Source of the DNA: Oreocharis arfaki
Taxonomy: Eukaryota > Chordata > Aves > Passeriformes > Paramythiidae
Direction of reading: 5' to 3'
Length of the DNA stretch: 64,000 nucleotides
Assembly (NCBI GenBank): GCA_013398015.1
Contig: VZRR01010904.1
Span: 1,809,764-1,873,763, forward strand
In this document: in pieces, positions 26,936 through 40,422 of the stretch
Position numbering within the stretch: the first letter of the stretch is position 1
Layout of the letters: each line of letters begins with the position of its first letter
Made by a program: the position numbers and the translations under genes
Notes under the pieces: generated by a model
Databases searched by the model: none
The model's input: only the letters and a program-made list of their open reading frames with translations
Told to the model about the DNA's origin: nothing

Positions 26936-29900
26936 CTGTAAAAGCAGGAAATGAGACCCAACGTTAATCCCATCAGCCATTGCACTGTGTCCTGAGGGCA
27001 GTCATATATTGCACTACTGTCTCCTCCGATTCATTTAATGTTTGATTTTACAACCTTGTGACCCTTTTCAGCCAGAGGAATGTAAAATTAATACCATAAG
27101 TGGAATGTAAATTCTACCTCATCATTAGTGCACTGAGAAACTCAAAGCAACGAGGAATCAGCTGACAGGAAACACAACCAGGATCGCAAAATGATTTTCT
27201 GCAGTTGTAGGAATTTAATGCTAGAATTTAGAAGTTTACAATCAATAATGGACCATAAATCAGATCGTTAAAGTTTGTCCACTACCAGCTTGTTTCTGTC
27301 CTCACAGGTATTCCTTGTGTTTTCCTGATTGCTGTCAGTAGGGGGAGTTGATTCTCTATTGTTTGGGAGTAATTCAAGTTCAGGGAAAAAAATCTTGCAG
27401 AACTTTAAAGACAAATTGGTTTTGTTTACTCAAGAAGGAACAAACGCACTTCAGTTTTGAAAGTTTTGAATTCTGAAGACAAAATAAGCCTTAAATGCAT
27501 CATTTTAAACTATATCCGAAAGGAGAAGATTCCCATAATTGTTTCCATTTAAGAGAGCTGCACATTACTAGCATACAACAACTTTAAAAATCCTTTCGTT
27601 GATGCCACCTATTGCTGCAGCTGTCTCATACTACCGTAGCCTGGTACAGAAAAAAGTCCTGGGAAATTCAGAATAAAAAACCAAAATACTTGAATCGCTT
27701 ACTTTTCAATAACCAAATCGCTTCTCCTGCAGTAGTTAGTTCTGGTTATTACTACTGAAAACAGTATACTTCCATTACACAAAATTAGAAAGAAAAAGGG
27801 TTAAATTACAGTGGTATGGGTTAAGCTTGAAAATTCCATCTAAATTTGCTAATATTTATACTATCCCATGACATACATTAAAAAATTTGTATAGAAGGCA
27901 TTAATGTCTGGAAACCACCAGCTGCTAACTGAGTCTGAAACTATGGGGGCTGACTTATGAACATTAAACTGAAACCTGATATTTTTAAAGCTTTCAAGGC
28001 AATCCATTTTAAAAGCACCCAGGTCAGAACTTTAAAAAAAATACATAAGAAATGTTCATACCTGGTTCATTTATGTCCGATAATAAAACAAAATCCTCTT
28101 TAAAAGTCTTCAGTACCTAGTAACAGCCCCATGAAGAATAAGGGGGCTGGCAGGGGAAGTTGTCAGAAAATTTAATTTCCTTTCATTAGCTAGTCTGCTC
28201 CACAAATCGGTGCTTGTTAAGTTCAAAGCAGTCCTGAAAGCAACATCAGTTTTAAGTCTTTTTACTCCAGTCACATCTGTTAATGAGATTTTTCCAAATA
28301 ACAATTGTTTTTAACTCAAGAGATAAATCTAGCAAAAAAACCCCCTATCCCTCACACTCCCCCCCAAAAAAACCTCAAGAGTTTACTGTTTTATTACACC
28401 TTGCTGCTTTCCATGACCCTGCACCCTCCAAATTTTAGCTTAAAGGGATAAAATGCATGAAAAGGGTCATTTAAGAATGTTAGTGGTTTCCACACATTGA
28501 GTTTGAAGGTTCTTTGTTCCTGCCTGTGACAGTTATGCGAGAATACTTCCCCTTAATAGCCTCTCTGTCAGGAAGTGTTAAACCTGCCAAATGCAGACAA
28601 TTAGAGCCTCTTGAACAAAATGCAGGAAGAGTGATGACTGATGAAGAGCCACGATTATAGTCGAGAAGGAAACTTTTACATTTCTTTTCTCTTGCAAATT
28701 CACCCATATATTTGCAAAATAGAATTAAGGGGGGGAAGCAAACAGCGTAATCTTTTTTCACTTAGTTACCTGCAAACAAGTGGCTAACTGATACACTGCA
28801 GTCCACAGGAAGACAAGCTGCAAATCATTATTGGGGAACTTTTCACTGCCACTGTATTTTTATACATGCATACAACAACTTTAAGTCACAAGCAGATTGG
28901 TATCAGCAGCACTAATTGTCTTAGTCCTATCTTGAAAAGACTTCAGTCATCTGTCCAGCACAGTTATTAATTGACACTGTTTCAATATCTGTTTCTTTTA
29001 CAGTTCTAACATATTAGAACCCAAACTCTAAGATACAATGGAAAAAAAAAAAAAATCAATGCATACTCAAGTTTTTGCTTTCAAAGAGCATTTCTAAACC
29101 AGAAAACAAAAACTTGCTGTATTTTAAAGGGGAAAACTAATTAAAAAAACAAAAAAAGAAAGAAACTGACATATTGAAATCTCTGGTAAGTCTTTTGATC
29201 TTTTTCCATAAGAAAGTATCTTGGATGTATGTTTAAAATATCATGAATTTCACTTGCTGATTACATAAATACAGGAGCAGTTTGAGTAAACATAAAAAGT
29301 TAGGACCATTATTTTAGCTTTTTGGTACATAAAATTTATGAGAGATACACAGTATTTGCACAAGAGGAACAAAAAACTGAATGCTATGATACTGCCTAAC
29401 GCACATGTTCATATATGCAAAATACACAAAACGACACTGGTATTAAAAGCATTTTAAACTCTTTTTAAAAGCAAAAGTCCTCAATGATTTACTGCTGTTT
29501 CCTCCAAAAGCACATTAGCTACACTACCATTTTCCCAAAATGACCTGGAGACTGTAAAGAAATATATAATTTTAGCACTACCTTTTATTGTACACGTAAA
29601 AATGTTCAAGTAATGGTAGAAGTTAATAAAAACCCTAAGAGTTATAAAATTATGCCATAGCATTTTCACAAATAGGTGATTCCATTAAGTTAAGGAGACA
29701 TAAAATACTCTTTTCACATAAGAATTCCTAACCTCCTAATTTCATGTAGATGCCTCTCAACCAAGTACCAGGAGGTGGAGACAGAAAAACAAAACTGTCT
29801 TGATGTAGGGGAATGGCAGGATAAAGCTGCTTAAGAGATTCCTAGAACTGTGAAACTTTGTATTAATTATGAAGAACTGCATAATAGTTTTCATGGCTGA

Positions 29901-32900
29901 GGGTGTTAGCCTTGGAGAACCTTCAGTTCATATCCAGTCTCTTCACAACCTCTCCAGCAAAACAGTGATCATTCAATCCTAATGCCAATATCCCAATGCA
30001 AGAATTCAGCTAAAACAGGTACCCAAAACTTAACTACAGTAAATTCAGAGCCTTGCTAAAGGCCTCTAGCATGTTTACTGACATTAGTGAAACTAAGTAG
30101 ACACAGACATTATTCTTCTGGGTCTACATCCAGCTGTGTTCCACCAGCCATAAAACCAAACTGGCTGTACGTGGTGAAACAATACAAAAATCATCCTTCC
30201 CTTGCCACTCCTTCGCCAGTTTTTCACCACGGCATGTCCTTATTCTCATTACTCAGCCTCCACTTTGTTCTTGTCTCTTACTCCCCTTTGGTTATTTACA
30301 GTCAATACATCGTCCCAGCTCTAACTATAGTATAGCCATTGCTCACATGGATTAATGTTAATTCTTTTGATGAACACCATTTAGCACTACCTCTTCCAAT
30401 CAGGTTTTATAAAACTAATTGTAGTTACACATTTTGAAATTAATTACCTTTGAATGCTTTTGTTGGATCTCTAGCTGACAGCACAAGACCCCGGTTCCTT
30501 ACATGTGCTAACCGGATAACCCTTGCCCCAGACAACTGAGAAACTGAACCAGGGATGAGAAGAAAATTACTCTTTGTCAAACTGCCCTCTCCACTCTCAT
30601 TCCACATCTTTCCACAGTTTCATATTTGCTAGAGCATTTGCCAGTATAAGAACAGTTAGTTGTGTCTGTTTTGCCAAGCACACCCCTCTTGAATCCTTCC
30701 AGCTTTAAGTACACTGTAGAAGGGCTTCCTTCTTTTAAATTTCTTATTTAATTTCTACTCATTGGGAATTTTTCTGCATGCAACTTCTCCAAGATGTTAT
30801 CACAAAACCTTAGCAACTACAGTGTCTCCTATGTTTAAGTGCTAAGCAACATAAAGAGGAGAGGAAAAATTACCTTTATTCATGAAGGACCTAAGTATCT
30901 GCAACACTTTTTAACAGGGATAAAGACAACTCTTCTAGTAACAAAGATTTTCAGTGCAGTCCTGAGTTGAATAATGAAGCACTAGAAGTTGTTACTCTGT
31001 GTTTGCTTTAACTGTTCATCCACAAAGAATACATGCAACAGATCTGTCTTAATTTCTGGCCTTGTCAGAGGCATGAATGCAGCTTTCTTCCAGCTTTACT
31101 AGACTCCACTTTAAAGTTGAAGCTAAAGTTGAAGCCATCTTTAATCACCTTCAGCATCAAGCAGACACTTAGCTCCTTCCTAAGACATTTAAAATTTTTA
31201 TTTCTCAAGAAAAAGAGCCCTCAAAGATTTTGAAAGCTTCATAACTGTGACTAAAATAAGTCTCCCACAGAAATCCTAAACAGTCTCCAGTTCCTTATGT
31301 GTTGCTGTTCTGATTAGAGCTGGTATCATATAGCTTTGCCCTTCCTATCTTAGTCTGAATTTGCAAAATAGTATATCAAGCTCTAGCCAAATATCAGGCA
31401 TCCTGTATGACCTAATTATTTGGGTATTCATTTGAGCAAAAGACATTGTCACAGGAAGGAAATCAGAGAACAAATACAGGCACATATTTAGATCCATGGC
31501 AAGTATGACACTATCAATTATCAGAAGCTTTATTTCCTATAATTGGTAATCAAAGCACTGGTTAGCCTAAAATTTGTAACTCTGCTTTTTGATGGAGACT
31601 ACAATGCTGGCAATGTCTGTGGACTTTCCTTTTTCTTATTTGGTAGGCACACTGAAGGTTTGGGTTTGGGGTTTTTTTTTAGTTATATACTCTTTTCCAT
31701 CAACACTCTTCAGATAATCAGAAGTGGTGCAGGGCTGAGGTATGTGAAACTGATATAATATGGACACTTTGGGATTAAGCAACTACCACATAGTTCCTTT
31801 CAATAGCAGAGGACTGGAGTTCTCAACTCAGGCCTACACTACAGTTCATTTGGTTTTAAGGGTATTGTTGCATATAGCCCACTGCCAACCACATCACTTT
31901 AGTTTCCTTTTTGTGTCAGGAACATCAGATAATTGTCAAAAACAGTGCAATTCAAGGTCTACAAAACAAGTGCTTCAAGAAAGCAGCTCAGCTGTACTGG
32001 TTAAGAGTCTATTCACTAACCATTATCCTACTTCATCAGGTTTGTTTCTTTTTATCAGCAGAATAACACCCTTACATAAGTTTTAACTTGACACAATGAC
32101 AAAAACAGCATTTTGAGTATTTAATTCTGCATTAGAGAATGTTTTGTGGCATTCAAATGATTAATTCAAAGTTATCTCCTAGCTAGATGCTTTTCTGGAA
32201 GTTATTTTCAGGATTTCTATAACAATATGCAGGATTTCAGAACAGAGACTGTTATGCACAACGGCTTGGCTGCTGTTAAATCGTATGAGTGCTAAACACA
32301 CACAATACACAAGGGACTGTTAAAACATGCAACAAATACCTGAAATTTGCCAATTTGCATCTCTCAGACTTCAGCATGGCCACAAATGCCAGCCCAATGC
32401 TCACATGGAGCCCTCAAGAAAAGAAAGAAGTCTCTGCACTTTTACCTGTTGCATCATTAACCTGCTGCCAGTCATTACATACATCATGCACTTCCATCAC
32501 AAGTACAGAAAAATTCCCTTGGGCATTTTGACGTCAGCTATTTTGTGATTTTTTCATTCTCTCTCACTAAGTCAAGTTCTCCAGGTAGCCTCATTGGACC
32601 AGGTAATTTTGGAGAGGCTTAGCCCCTTTGTACTCTATTTACGTTTTGCTTTTAGTCAGGTTTTGGGGAGTATTTTGTCTCTTAACAGAGTTTAAAATCC
32701 AGCTTAGCTACTACATGCTTTTTCACACAACTTACAGTTTACTCAAAATTCATTTAAAAAAACTGATTTGACATCTCAAGCACAAAAAATTTCAACCCAG
32801 GAGGTCAACATTTTATAATGTACAAGTTCTGGTTGTATACAACAAAGGTTTTAAAGGATAAAAGCTTATTTAACTACATTGACATAGACAATTAAGACAC

Positions 32901-33542
32901 AGGAAAGCTTGTAAGAACCCAACACAATCACTGTAGCAGAAAATAAACAAAAACTAAGATATACTTTATTTAACCTTACAAACGATAAAGAAACAACAAT
33001 TTTTTTTTACAAAACTGTTGGACACATTCCTTCTAAAACCACACAAAGAGCATTAGCTGTAGATTCTGATAAAGAGCCACCAACTTCTCCCCATTCCATC
33101 CTCACCCTGAATTCTGCAACACATGGAAATGTGCATCAGAACAGACCATAAAATGGAAACTTCACACAGTTTAACAAACTTCACTTAACTCAGAGCTGTC
33201 AAGATCTTGACAAACAAGAAGACCTGAGAAATGTAAAGATGTGCAAATAAGTCAAATCCACACCTGACATTTAACAAATATACCTGCCTCCATGTTAAAT
33301 TTAAAGCAAAGTATTTTTAGAGACTCCATTGAAGAACTCCTAATACATCACTTATTATCAAGGACTTTCTCCTCTTCTCCAAAGCTCTCTTGCTAGTAAA
33401 AATCTGTACTCCATTTTTAATTACATTTTACTGGAAAAGAAGATGAAATTATAATTAGATTCTGCATCAGACCTTCAATAGGTGTACTTTGATTTAGACA
33501 CTGCTCCTACAGTGGGCAGACAGTAATTAAATGATTTCTCAC
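26936..33542 (-). other. PCCA: PCCA intron 7
   Basis: A 6,607-bp intron with a GTGAGA donor and a CTTTTACAG acceptor. It is AT-rich with several poly(A)/poly(T) tracts, and has a small imperfect direct repeat (AAAGTTGAAGC twice) near 31112-31135. I found no recognisable transposable element or gene. Confidence 0.85.
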
Positions 33543-33674
33543 CTTGACTACTCCATCAAAGCCAGGGATCGTGTTGACCTTTGCATTCTTGGCTAACAAT
33601 TTGCTTTCAATCTTGTCTCCCATAGCTTGAATAGCATGTGTGTCAGGTCCAATGAAGGTGACACCTTCTGACGC
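33543..33674 (-). CDS. PCCA: PCCA exon 7: GDK lysine segment of biotin carboxylase
   Basis: A 132-nt coding exon in phase 0 at both ends. It encodes ASEGVTFIGPDTHAIQAMGD, then KIESKLLAKNAKVNTIPGFD and GVVK. The family signature FIGP...AMGDK contains the equivalent of E. coli biotin carboxylase Lys116, an ATP ligand. The match to mammalian PCCA is near-identical across IGPDTHAIQAMGDKIESKLL, which rules out pyruvate carboxylase, MCCC1 and acetyl-CoA carboxylase as the source. The acceptor is TATCTTTGCAG and the donor AAG/GTGAGA. Length and phase equal human exon 7 (c.469-600, from memory). The preceding exon, expected to encode VHPGYGFLSENKEFARCL, was not found in the window. Confidence 0.98.
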
Positions 33675-36600
33675 CTGCAAAGATAATGAAGATAAAACTT
33701 TAGAAGACAAACAAAAATCAGCTTTTCTATACACAGATATTACTATTAACTTTTTTCTCTTTTTGAGCTGACTAATGTAACAAGACTTCTAAGACAGTGA
33801 TCTCTTTACGTAACAACAGAGCAATATAAAAATATTTCAGACAGTTCATTAAAAACGTGTATGACCTTGTGAAACTATGTATACACACAGATGCAAAGCC
33901 CTACAATTAGCATTTGTATAAATCAAAAGCTAGGCCAGAGAAAAATAGCTGCAAGTGGAAGTACTCCAGCCTGAAAGTTAGAAATATCTCTTTAGAAAAG
34001 AGAGGCTTGTTAATTCACCATTGAAATAACCAAAAGTGACTTACAAAGATGCACTTGCCAAATGATAACAGTTTAAAATTCTATTTAGTATGCAGTCCTA
34101 AAACCAAATGTCAATGAAACATCACCATGAAAATGCAGTCTTTTACTCACCATATTTAAGACCTTGAAAATAAAGCAATAAGTGAAATAACATTTCCTGA
34201 TTCTTTCAGGCAATTCTTTTCCAATAATAACATGGAAAGAGGTTAATATAAAATATTTTATTACTTCAACATTAATATGTAGGAAAAACACTGAACTGCA
34301 TGATTCTTCCTCCTATTCCTCTATGCCAATAGACTTCAGCAAGGCGATTCAGATAGAGGCATTTTTTCAAACCTCTTCAGGCCAGTAATATAATAAATTA
34401 AAGGCAATTCTATCAGAACTATCCCCTGAAAGTTATTGATGCAATAGCGAGTACACACGTGCTTCAGGTAACTTTATGTCTTTTGTACTAGAGGGGGAAA
34501 GAGAGGATGAAAGAAGGGTAAGGATAAAAGAAAAATAAAAAAAAAAAAAATCAAGCCTTGCACAATTTTTCCAAGTTACATTTTTTTCCTTCCCCCCAGT
34601 TCTAGGACACCTGTAAAATGCCTAAAACCAACTTGTTTCTAGCCAGTGGGCAGCTTACTTAACACCAATACTAACAAAACGGCAAAAAGCAATTCCTTAT
34701 ATCACCACTTATGTCTGAATATTTCGTCTTTCTGACACATACTTCTGCTGCACAAACCATACAAGTTACAGTCACTAACAATAAAAAGTCACTTGTTGAA
34801 GCTTTGTGTATTTATGTGATCGTAGTACACAATCCAATCCCAAAACACAGGAAAAATACGTTTAAGTTGGACAACATCCTCCTATTTATGATCTTATAAG
34901 AGCCGATCTCAACATGCTTGGGAGTCACCATTTGCACTGTCAGCAGCTTCCTAGCAGGACCAGCGTAACAGCAGAAGCTCTGTGTAGATGATTTCCTACC
35001 TTCCTAGCTAACAGGGTGCTAGACATTATCCAGAAAAGATCAGATAAGTCTTATACACAAGGAAGTTCAGTGCAAAGACACCCAAAACAAGTGCAGAGCA
35101 TAAGTTCTGCTACATGAAAGGATTGTTAGCTTTGACTCACAATGAACCATCTAGGGGTTTATCTCTGCCCACCTCTTCTCAATTCCATTGGGCTTCTTAG
35201 CAACTCAGGAATTAACAACTTGAGTAACAGCTGTCTTAGAAAGTTGGGAAGACTGCAATAGAAAGAAGGAAGAGATAGGAGGACCAAACCTGTGGGAATT
35301 AACAGCAAGTCAGAAAGCCTGTCTGAGTCTGACATTGGTCTCAGCACAGTCCATTTTTACCTGTGAGAAATCTAGTAGAGAGAAGCAAGAAATTCAAAAC
35401 AATAGAGAGAGTAAACAGCAGCAAAACTGCAGCTAGCATTTTGCTTAGATTCTTGAGATGTCTATGTCTGTGGGTAACTAATATTAGTATAGTGTAGTTA
35501 AAATAACCGATGAATCTACTGTAGTAGTTAAGCAACCAATAAACAACTAACAAGAATGATAAACATTAAAAAGTGTATATATGACACTAGCTCTTGAAAT
35601 AAACGCTTTCTGCCTGCACTTTATGTTAAAACTAGTGTGCGTCCCACGTCTGCCCCAACTGCGACACAGAACAAGGGCACAGATGTGTAATTTTTTAGTG
35701 TTCAGATCCTTTGTCACTTTAAGAAATTCACTTTCCAAAGGAGAAGGGAAACAAAGCAAGGAGTTGATGCATGAAACCACAGTGACACAAAGTTTGGAGC
35801 TAACTGTTTCAGAAACAACCTGAAAACTGGTAATTCTTCCTCTCTTAACAAGAGACATAAATAGGTACCTGCATACACCTGGGGGTAGGGCAGAGTTCTC
35901 TTCTGCCATCAGACTGTATTCCAATCTCAAAAAGCCTCGTTGAAAAGGTTCGCTTACATACTTGACAACTGGAGATTACACTGTCCCTCTCGTATCACTC
36001 CTAACCTGGAAACACCTTTTTTTCCACAGTTTCTGCCACAACACTGGCATTTGCATCCTAACCAATACCACTTCAAACTTCACCATGCATTGCTTCCTCT
36101 CCTCACTTTCTTCTCAGAGTTTACCATCAAAAACACAGGATCTCCAGAGGTCAAGACAGTGGGTCCAAAACTTTTGCTGCCTTAACAGACCATCAAAGAC
36201 CTGTAGATTGCAGTCTACTTCCATACTCTCACAGTATTTCTTTTCTCCTCTTTGTTCGGACAGAAAATAAAAAATCTTCATTTAAACTGGAGGTCACAGG
36301 AGAGGGTAGAAATTACATTCACGGCATCAGCAAGCATGCACCTTTCCAGCCAAATGCACATAGGGGACATCACGCTTGACCTACTGCCTCATTTCACTGA
36401 TTTGTGGCATGGACTTCCAAAGTGCCCAGTTCATTCCCTGCTCCTGTCCAGATAGCAGGATAAGTAGAGAACAGTACCATTCACGAGAGATTCATGAACC
36501 ATCTGAGAAGGAACACAGCAGGCCATTTCAAGAAATTAATCTCTGCATCAAGTATATTTGTTACATGAATCCTGTAGAGCAGTAATATTCCATGTGGATA

Positions 36601-39570
36601 CAGCCAATACTACATACTAAAAATTAAGTACCAGATGATGTGCAGCAGATTCACATTACTCAAATGTAAGTATCACCTGGTGCAAACTGCATCTTTGTCC
36701 TTTTTTGATGTATACTTTTCAGAACTCAGAATTTACAAACTGCATTGGTCTACATATGCACCTTTTGGCTTTAATTGCTTTGAGCCTTTGCACCTTACAG
36801 AGATCAGCTCTTCCACGGTGAATAGGCAGCAGCATAGTACCACCAGCTACTCCCTCATAACATCAGTCAACTGGGGCAGTCACCACAGCCATCTATCTTA
36901 CATCAAAAAAATCTGAAACAAAGTAGTTCAACTCTATGTAATATCACAGGACACCTAAAACCACATGATTCTGCATTCTGCAACATCCATAAATCAAAAG
37001 TAAGTCAACAAACCTACGAGGTTCTGCTGGTTTCCAGGCAGTGTGTCTCTTACACAGGAAAGGTGTGCATTCTCTGACATGACTTGCAACTAACTTCAGT
37101 TAAGCACACAAAAAAAAGACTTTGTCAGCTTCAGGCACTACTAAAAGTATTTCAAGTCTTACAATTACAGTAATTTAATACCCCATCACTCAAAGATGCT
37201 TGCTCAAGCCCTCTGCCAAAGCTTCTCAGCTCATCACCAGAAAAGTGTCCCAGCTTCTTCATAGCCAACATTCACACAATGTACTAAGTGATCTGTTCAA
37301 AAGTCTACTGCCCAATACTGAAAATGCCAAAAACAGACCATAAGAAAGAATGTGGTGGCAACATCTGCAGCTCCCATGAAGATTTACCAGCACTCAACCA
37401 TTAGCATCCTTAGTTTATTGAACACACAGAAGTGGCAAAACTCTAACAGAAAAACTTGCAGTGTCTGATGACAGTTTGTTCACACAGACTTGTCAGTGTG
37501 ACAGCAACTACCAAAACCTCTGCTGTACATACACAAGTTTACACACTGCATATCAAACAAGTTTTTCCAAAACTTCTGTTACTCCTCCACACATTCAGCA
37601 GCATATTTCAGCCTTGAAGACGAATTATCCGGCTGCAGAAAACACATCAAGTTTCACCATAAACATGCACCAGTATTTGTTTCGAAACATACCTATGATA
37701 TCTGTATCAGTGTTCTACTTTGCATAATCAAAGGTATGGGCAACCAATAAGGAATATTTTATAAAAGAATAATTTCATAATATATTTGTGCCAAAAAAGT
37801 TAATATTTGTCTTAAGTAGTAGATATTGAAGAGTTTTCCCCAACAGCCCACTATTTTTGAAAGCAGTAACAATAGGTCTAATAGTCATACCATAAGAATT
37901 GCAAGCAGTTTATTCTCTCTTCCTTTTCATTTGGTGGGGTTTTTTTTCTAAGCCAGACAAAAGCCTTAGTCTACCCTCAGGCAATGCAGGACCCCTAATA
38001 TAGCAAAAAAACTAAACACAGCACAAAGTACAACAAGCAAAGGCAAGACTTGGAACATCCATTTGGGAAGTTCATGACTGAGCTTGTGACCTTCACAGTC
38101 TGCCAACCATCTGACTGCTCTGGGAACAGAATGGGCCAAACAGACCTCTGGCAGTGTAAGTCACAATACTCTCAACATCTGGAAAAGACCTGCCCATCTG
38201 ACAAACTCTAGTGGACCTGAGGTAATTGAAGAGACTGAGTCTAGAAGAGGAGCTTCCTTTGCACCTCCTCCTAGAAAATATGAATGCAGATATTCACTAT
38301 TACTGTATTATACAGTCAGTAATGGTTTCAGCCTCAGTGACAGCCTAAGCAGAAATATAGATAGAAAGCATGAAGGAGGGAAAACAACTCTTACACACGT
38401 ATACTTGGCAACATATACTCTTCTGTGGGCTTATGAATCTGTGGCAAAGCAGCCAACTCATTGCCAGGCCTCCTGGAGCTGCAGGAAATGACTGAACAGC
38501 TCCAACTCAGCTTTAGACAAAACAAGTGATACTAAAACTTATCCTCTGTCTTTTCCTATGTTAGTTACGGACAATTAAACACAGTTCTTGGTGTCCTCAT
38601 GTGAGCCAAGATATTTGAATCTGCATGTAATATCAGCTTAAGAGAAGCAGCTTCAACAAACAAGGAGATATGCCATGTACAAAAACACTGTTATCAAGAA
38701 TCTCATGTTTTCTCCTTCAGGATCATTTGGTGAGGGGATTTTTCCACTCATAGCATACTGATGTGGCAAAACATACTCCAAGTGCCCAGCTGCTTCCAGG
38801 TGCACAAGCCCCTATAGTTATCTCACCACACAGAAGCAGTGACAATAACACAGGCTTTGTGCTTGTTCATTCCCTAGTACCTGAAATGAATAGTTTTAAG
38901 AAAATATTTCCAATTTCTGAGGAAGAAATGGCTGATAGGATAGAGAGATCTCAGAAGCATTTGTAGCTGCTCTGCTTTATTGAAAATAAGCTTTCCTATG
39001 CAAACACAGAGGTGGTTTTAAACAAGTTCATGAAATTTACAGGAGAACCCAAATAATTTATTGCATGCTGCCATTGAATCATAAGAGTCTCACTTACATA
39101 TGACATTTTCAAGATTACCCAAACTCAGGGTGATACTTATGAAAGACAGTAACAGCTCTTACATGACTGAGACAACCTAGTTCCTTTTCCCTCATTCTCT
39201 CTCCTGCACATGCCTGCCCATAGTCCTGTCTATCTCCTTTCTCTAAAGGCAGGCTTAAACACTACTCAGCTGACTCACCTGACCAACATGGCAGACAATG
39301 GCCTATTTTTTTTGTAAGAAGTGTTTTCCACGAGACAAAATGAGCTAAACAGAGAAGCTTAATGGGCACTGAAGGAAGGACCACGAGCTGCTGGTGCACG
39401 TAACCAGGAACAAGAACCTTTCTGGGAGGATGGCACATCCTCAAACTCTGAGGTGCTCTGGAGGGGGACTGCATGCTGCCATATTGACCTGCTCTTCTTG
39501 TCAAGACTGCATTACTGTTCTAAGGCTTATTTTAAAAATCAAACACGATGCCTCTCTGAGGAGCACTGTT

Positions 39571-39628
39571 TGAATCACAGAATAGCTGAAGTTTGAAGCA
39601 TCAAAGACACCGTTTAAAGCAATTCTGA
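39571..39628 (-). mobile_element. CR1 LINE 3' end fragment, diverged
   Basis: The plus strand reads 'gaatcacagaatagctgaag' followed by 'tttgaagcatcaaagacacc', which resembles the reverse complement of a CR1 3' end (gaatcacagaatggctgaggttggaagggacc...). It is short and degraded, and sits in sense orientation relative to PCCA. Confidence 0.65.
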
Positions 39629-40392
39629 CATGTGATATTAAGTATATCAACAACTTAGGGGCAGAAGACAAACAGAAACAAGATTCTGTGTCAGTGAGGT
39701 AACAGCAAGATCAGCAAGTGTGGGAAGCACAAGTTATCACACTTACTGAAGAATTTATTGGTTAATAAGATTATGAAGGAAGGTCCAGACATAAGAACTC
39801 CAATAGAAAATTTATTATAGGTCTGGTTTTCAAAGGTCTTAACCCTCAAGTTTTCTTCACAGGAGAAACTAGAAAAGATTTCTATGAAATACTTACATGC
39901 AACTGATTAATTATTTCACCATTGTACTGCCTCTTGACACACAACCAGTCAAGGAGGCAGACCCAAGGGAGAAGGTAATAGGCACAATGAGCCTGGTAAT
40001 CCCAGTGCTCCAGAAAAATTGGGATCATCCACAAACAATCTCCCATGTACAGCTCATAGATCACCAGGACACAAACCTATACATGCAGCTGCCTGCAGCC
40101 ACATACGAAGCAGAGCAGATAAGCAGCACATCTCAAAGATGACTGGAATAGACAGCTGGGCTAAAAAACCTCTAAGTCACATGCAGGGCTAAAAAGCTGA
40201 GCTGGCAGCAAAAGGAAGGTCCAACAGAGGAATAAACAACCTAGAAAAAAACCAAGCAGAACTGAAAAATCCACATAAAACATCCAAAGACAGACAATAT
40301 TCAGGAATACTACCAGGAAAAAGGAAAAAAAAAAACCCACAACAAACACCACCACCAGCACAGGCACACTGACATCTGTTGAAAAGGTGGGT

Positions 40393-40422
40393 AAAACACT
40401 TCAGAATAAAACACTTCAGAAT
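40393..40422. repeat. 15-bp exact tandem duplication
   Basis: The unit AAAACACTTCAGAAT occurs twice in direct succession (40393-40407 and 40408-40422) in intron 6. It is a local duplication with no apparent function. Confidence 0.9.

Noticed and set aside
35547..35930. 127-codon minus-strand open frame
   Set aside because: It has no recognisable motif or homology. The composition is that of random intronic sequence, and it does not resemble the missing upstream PCCA exons.
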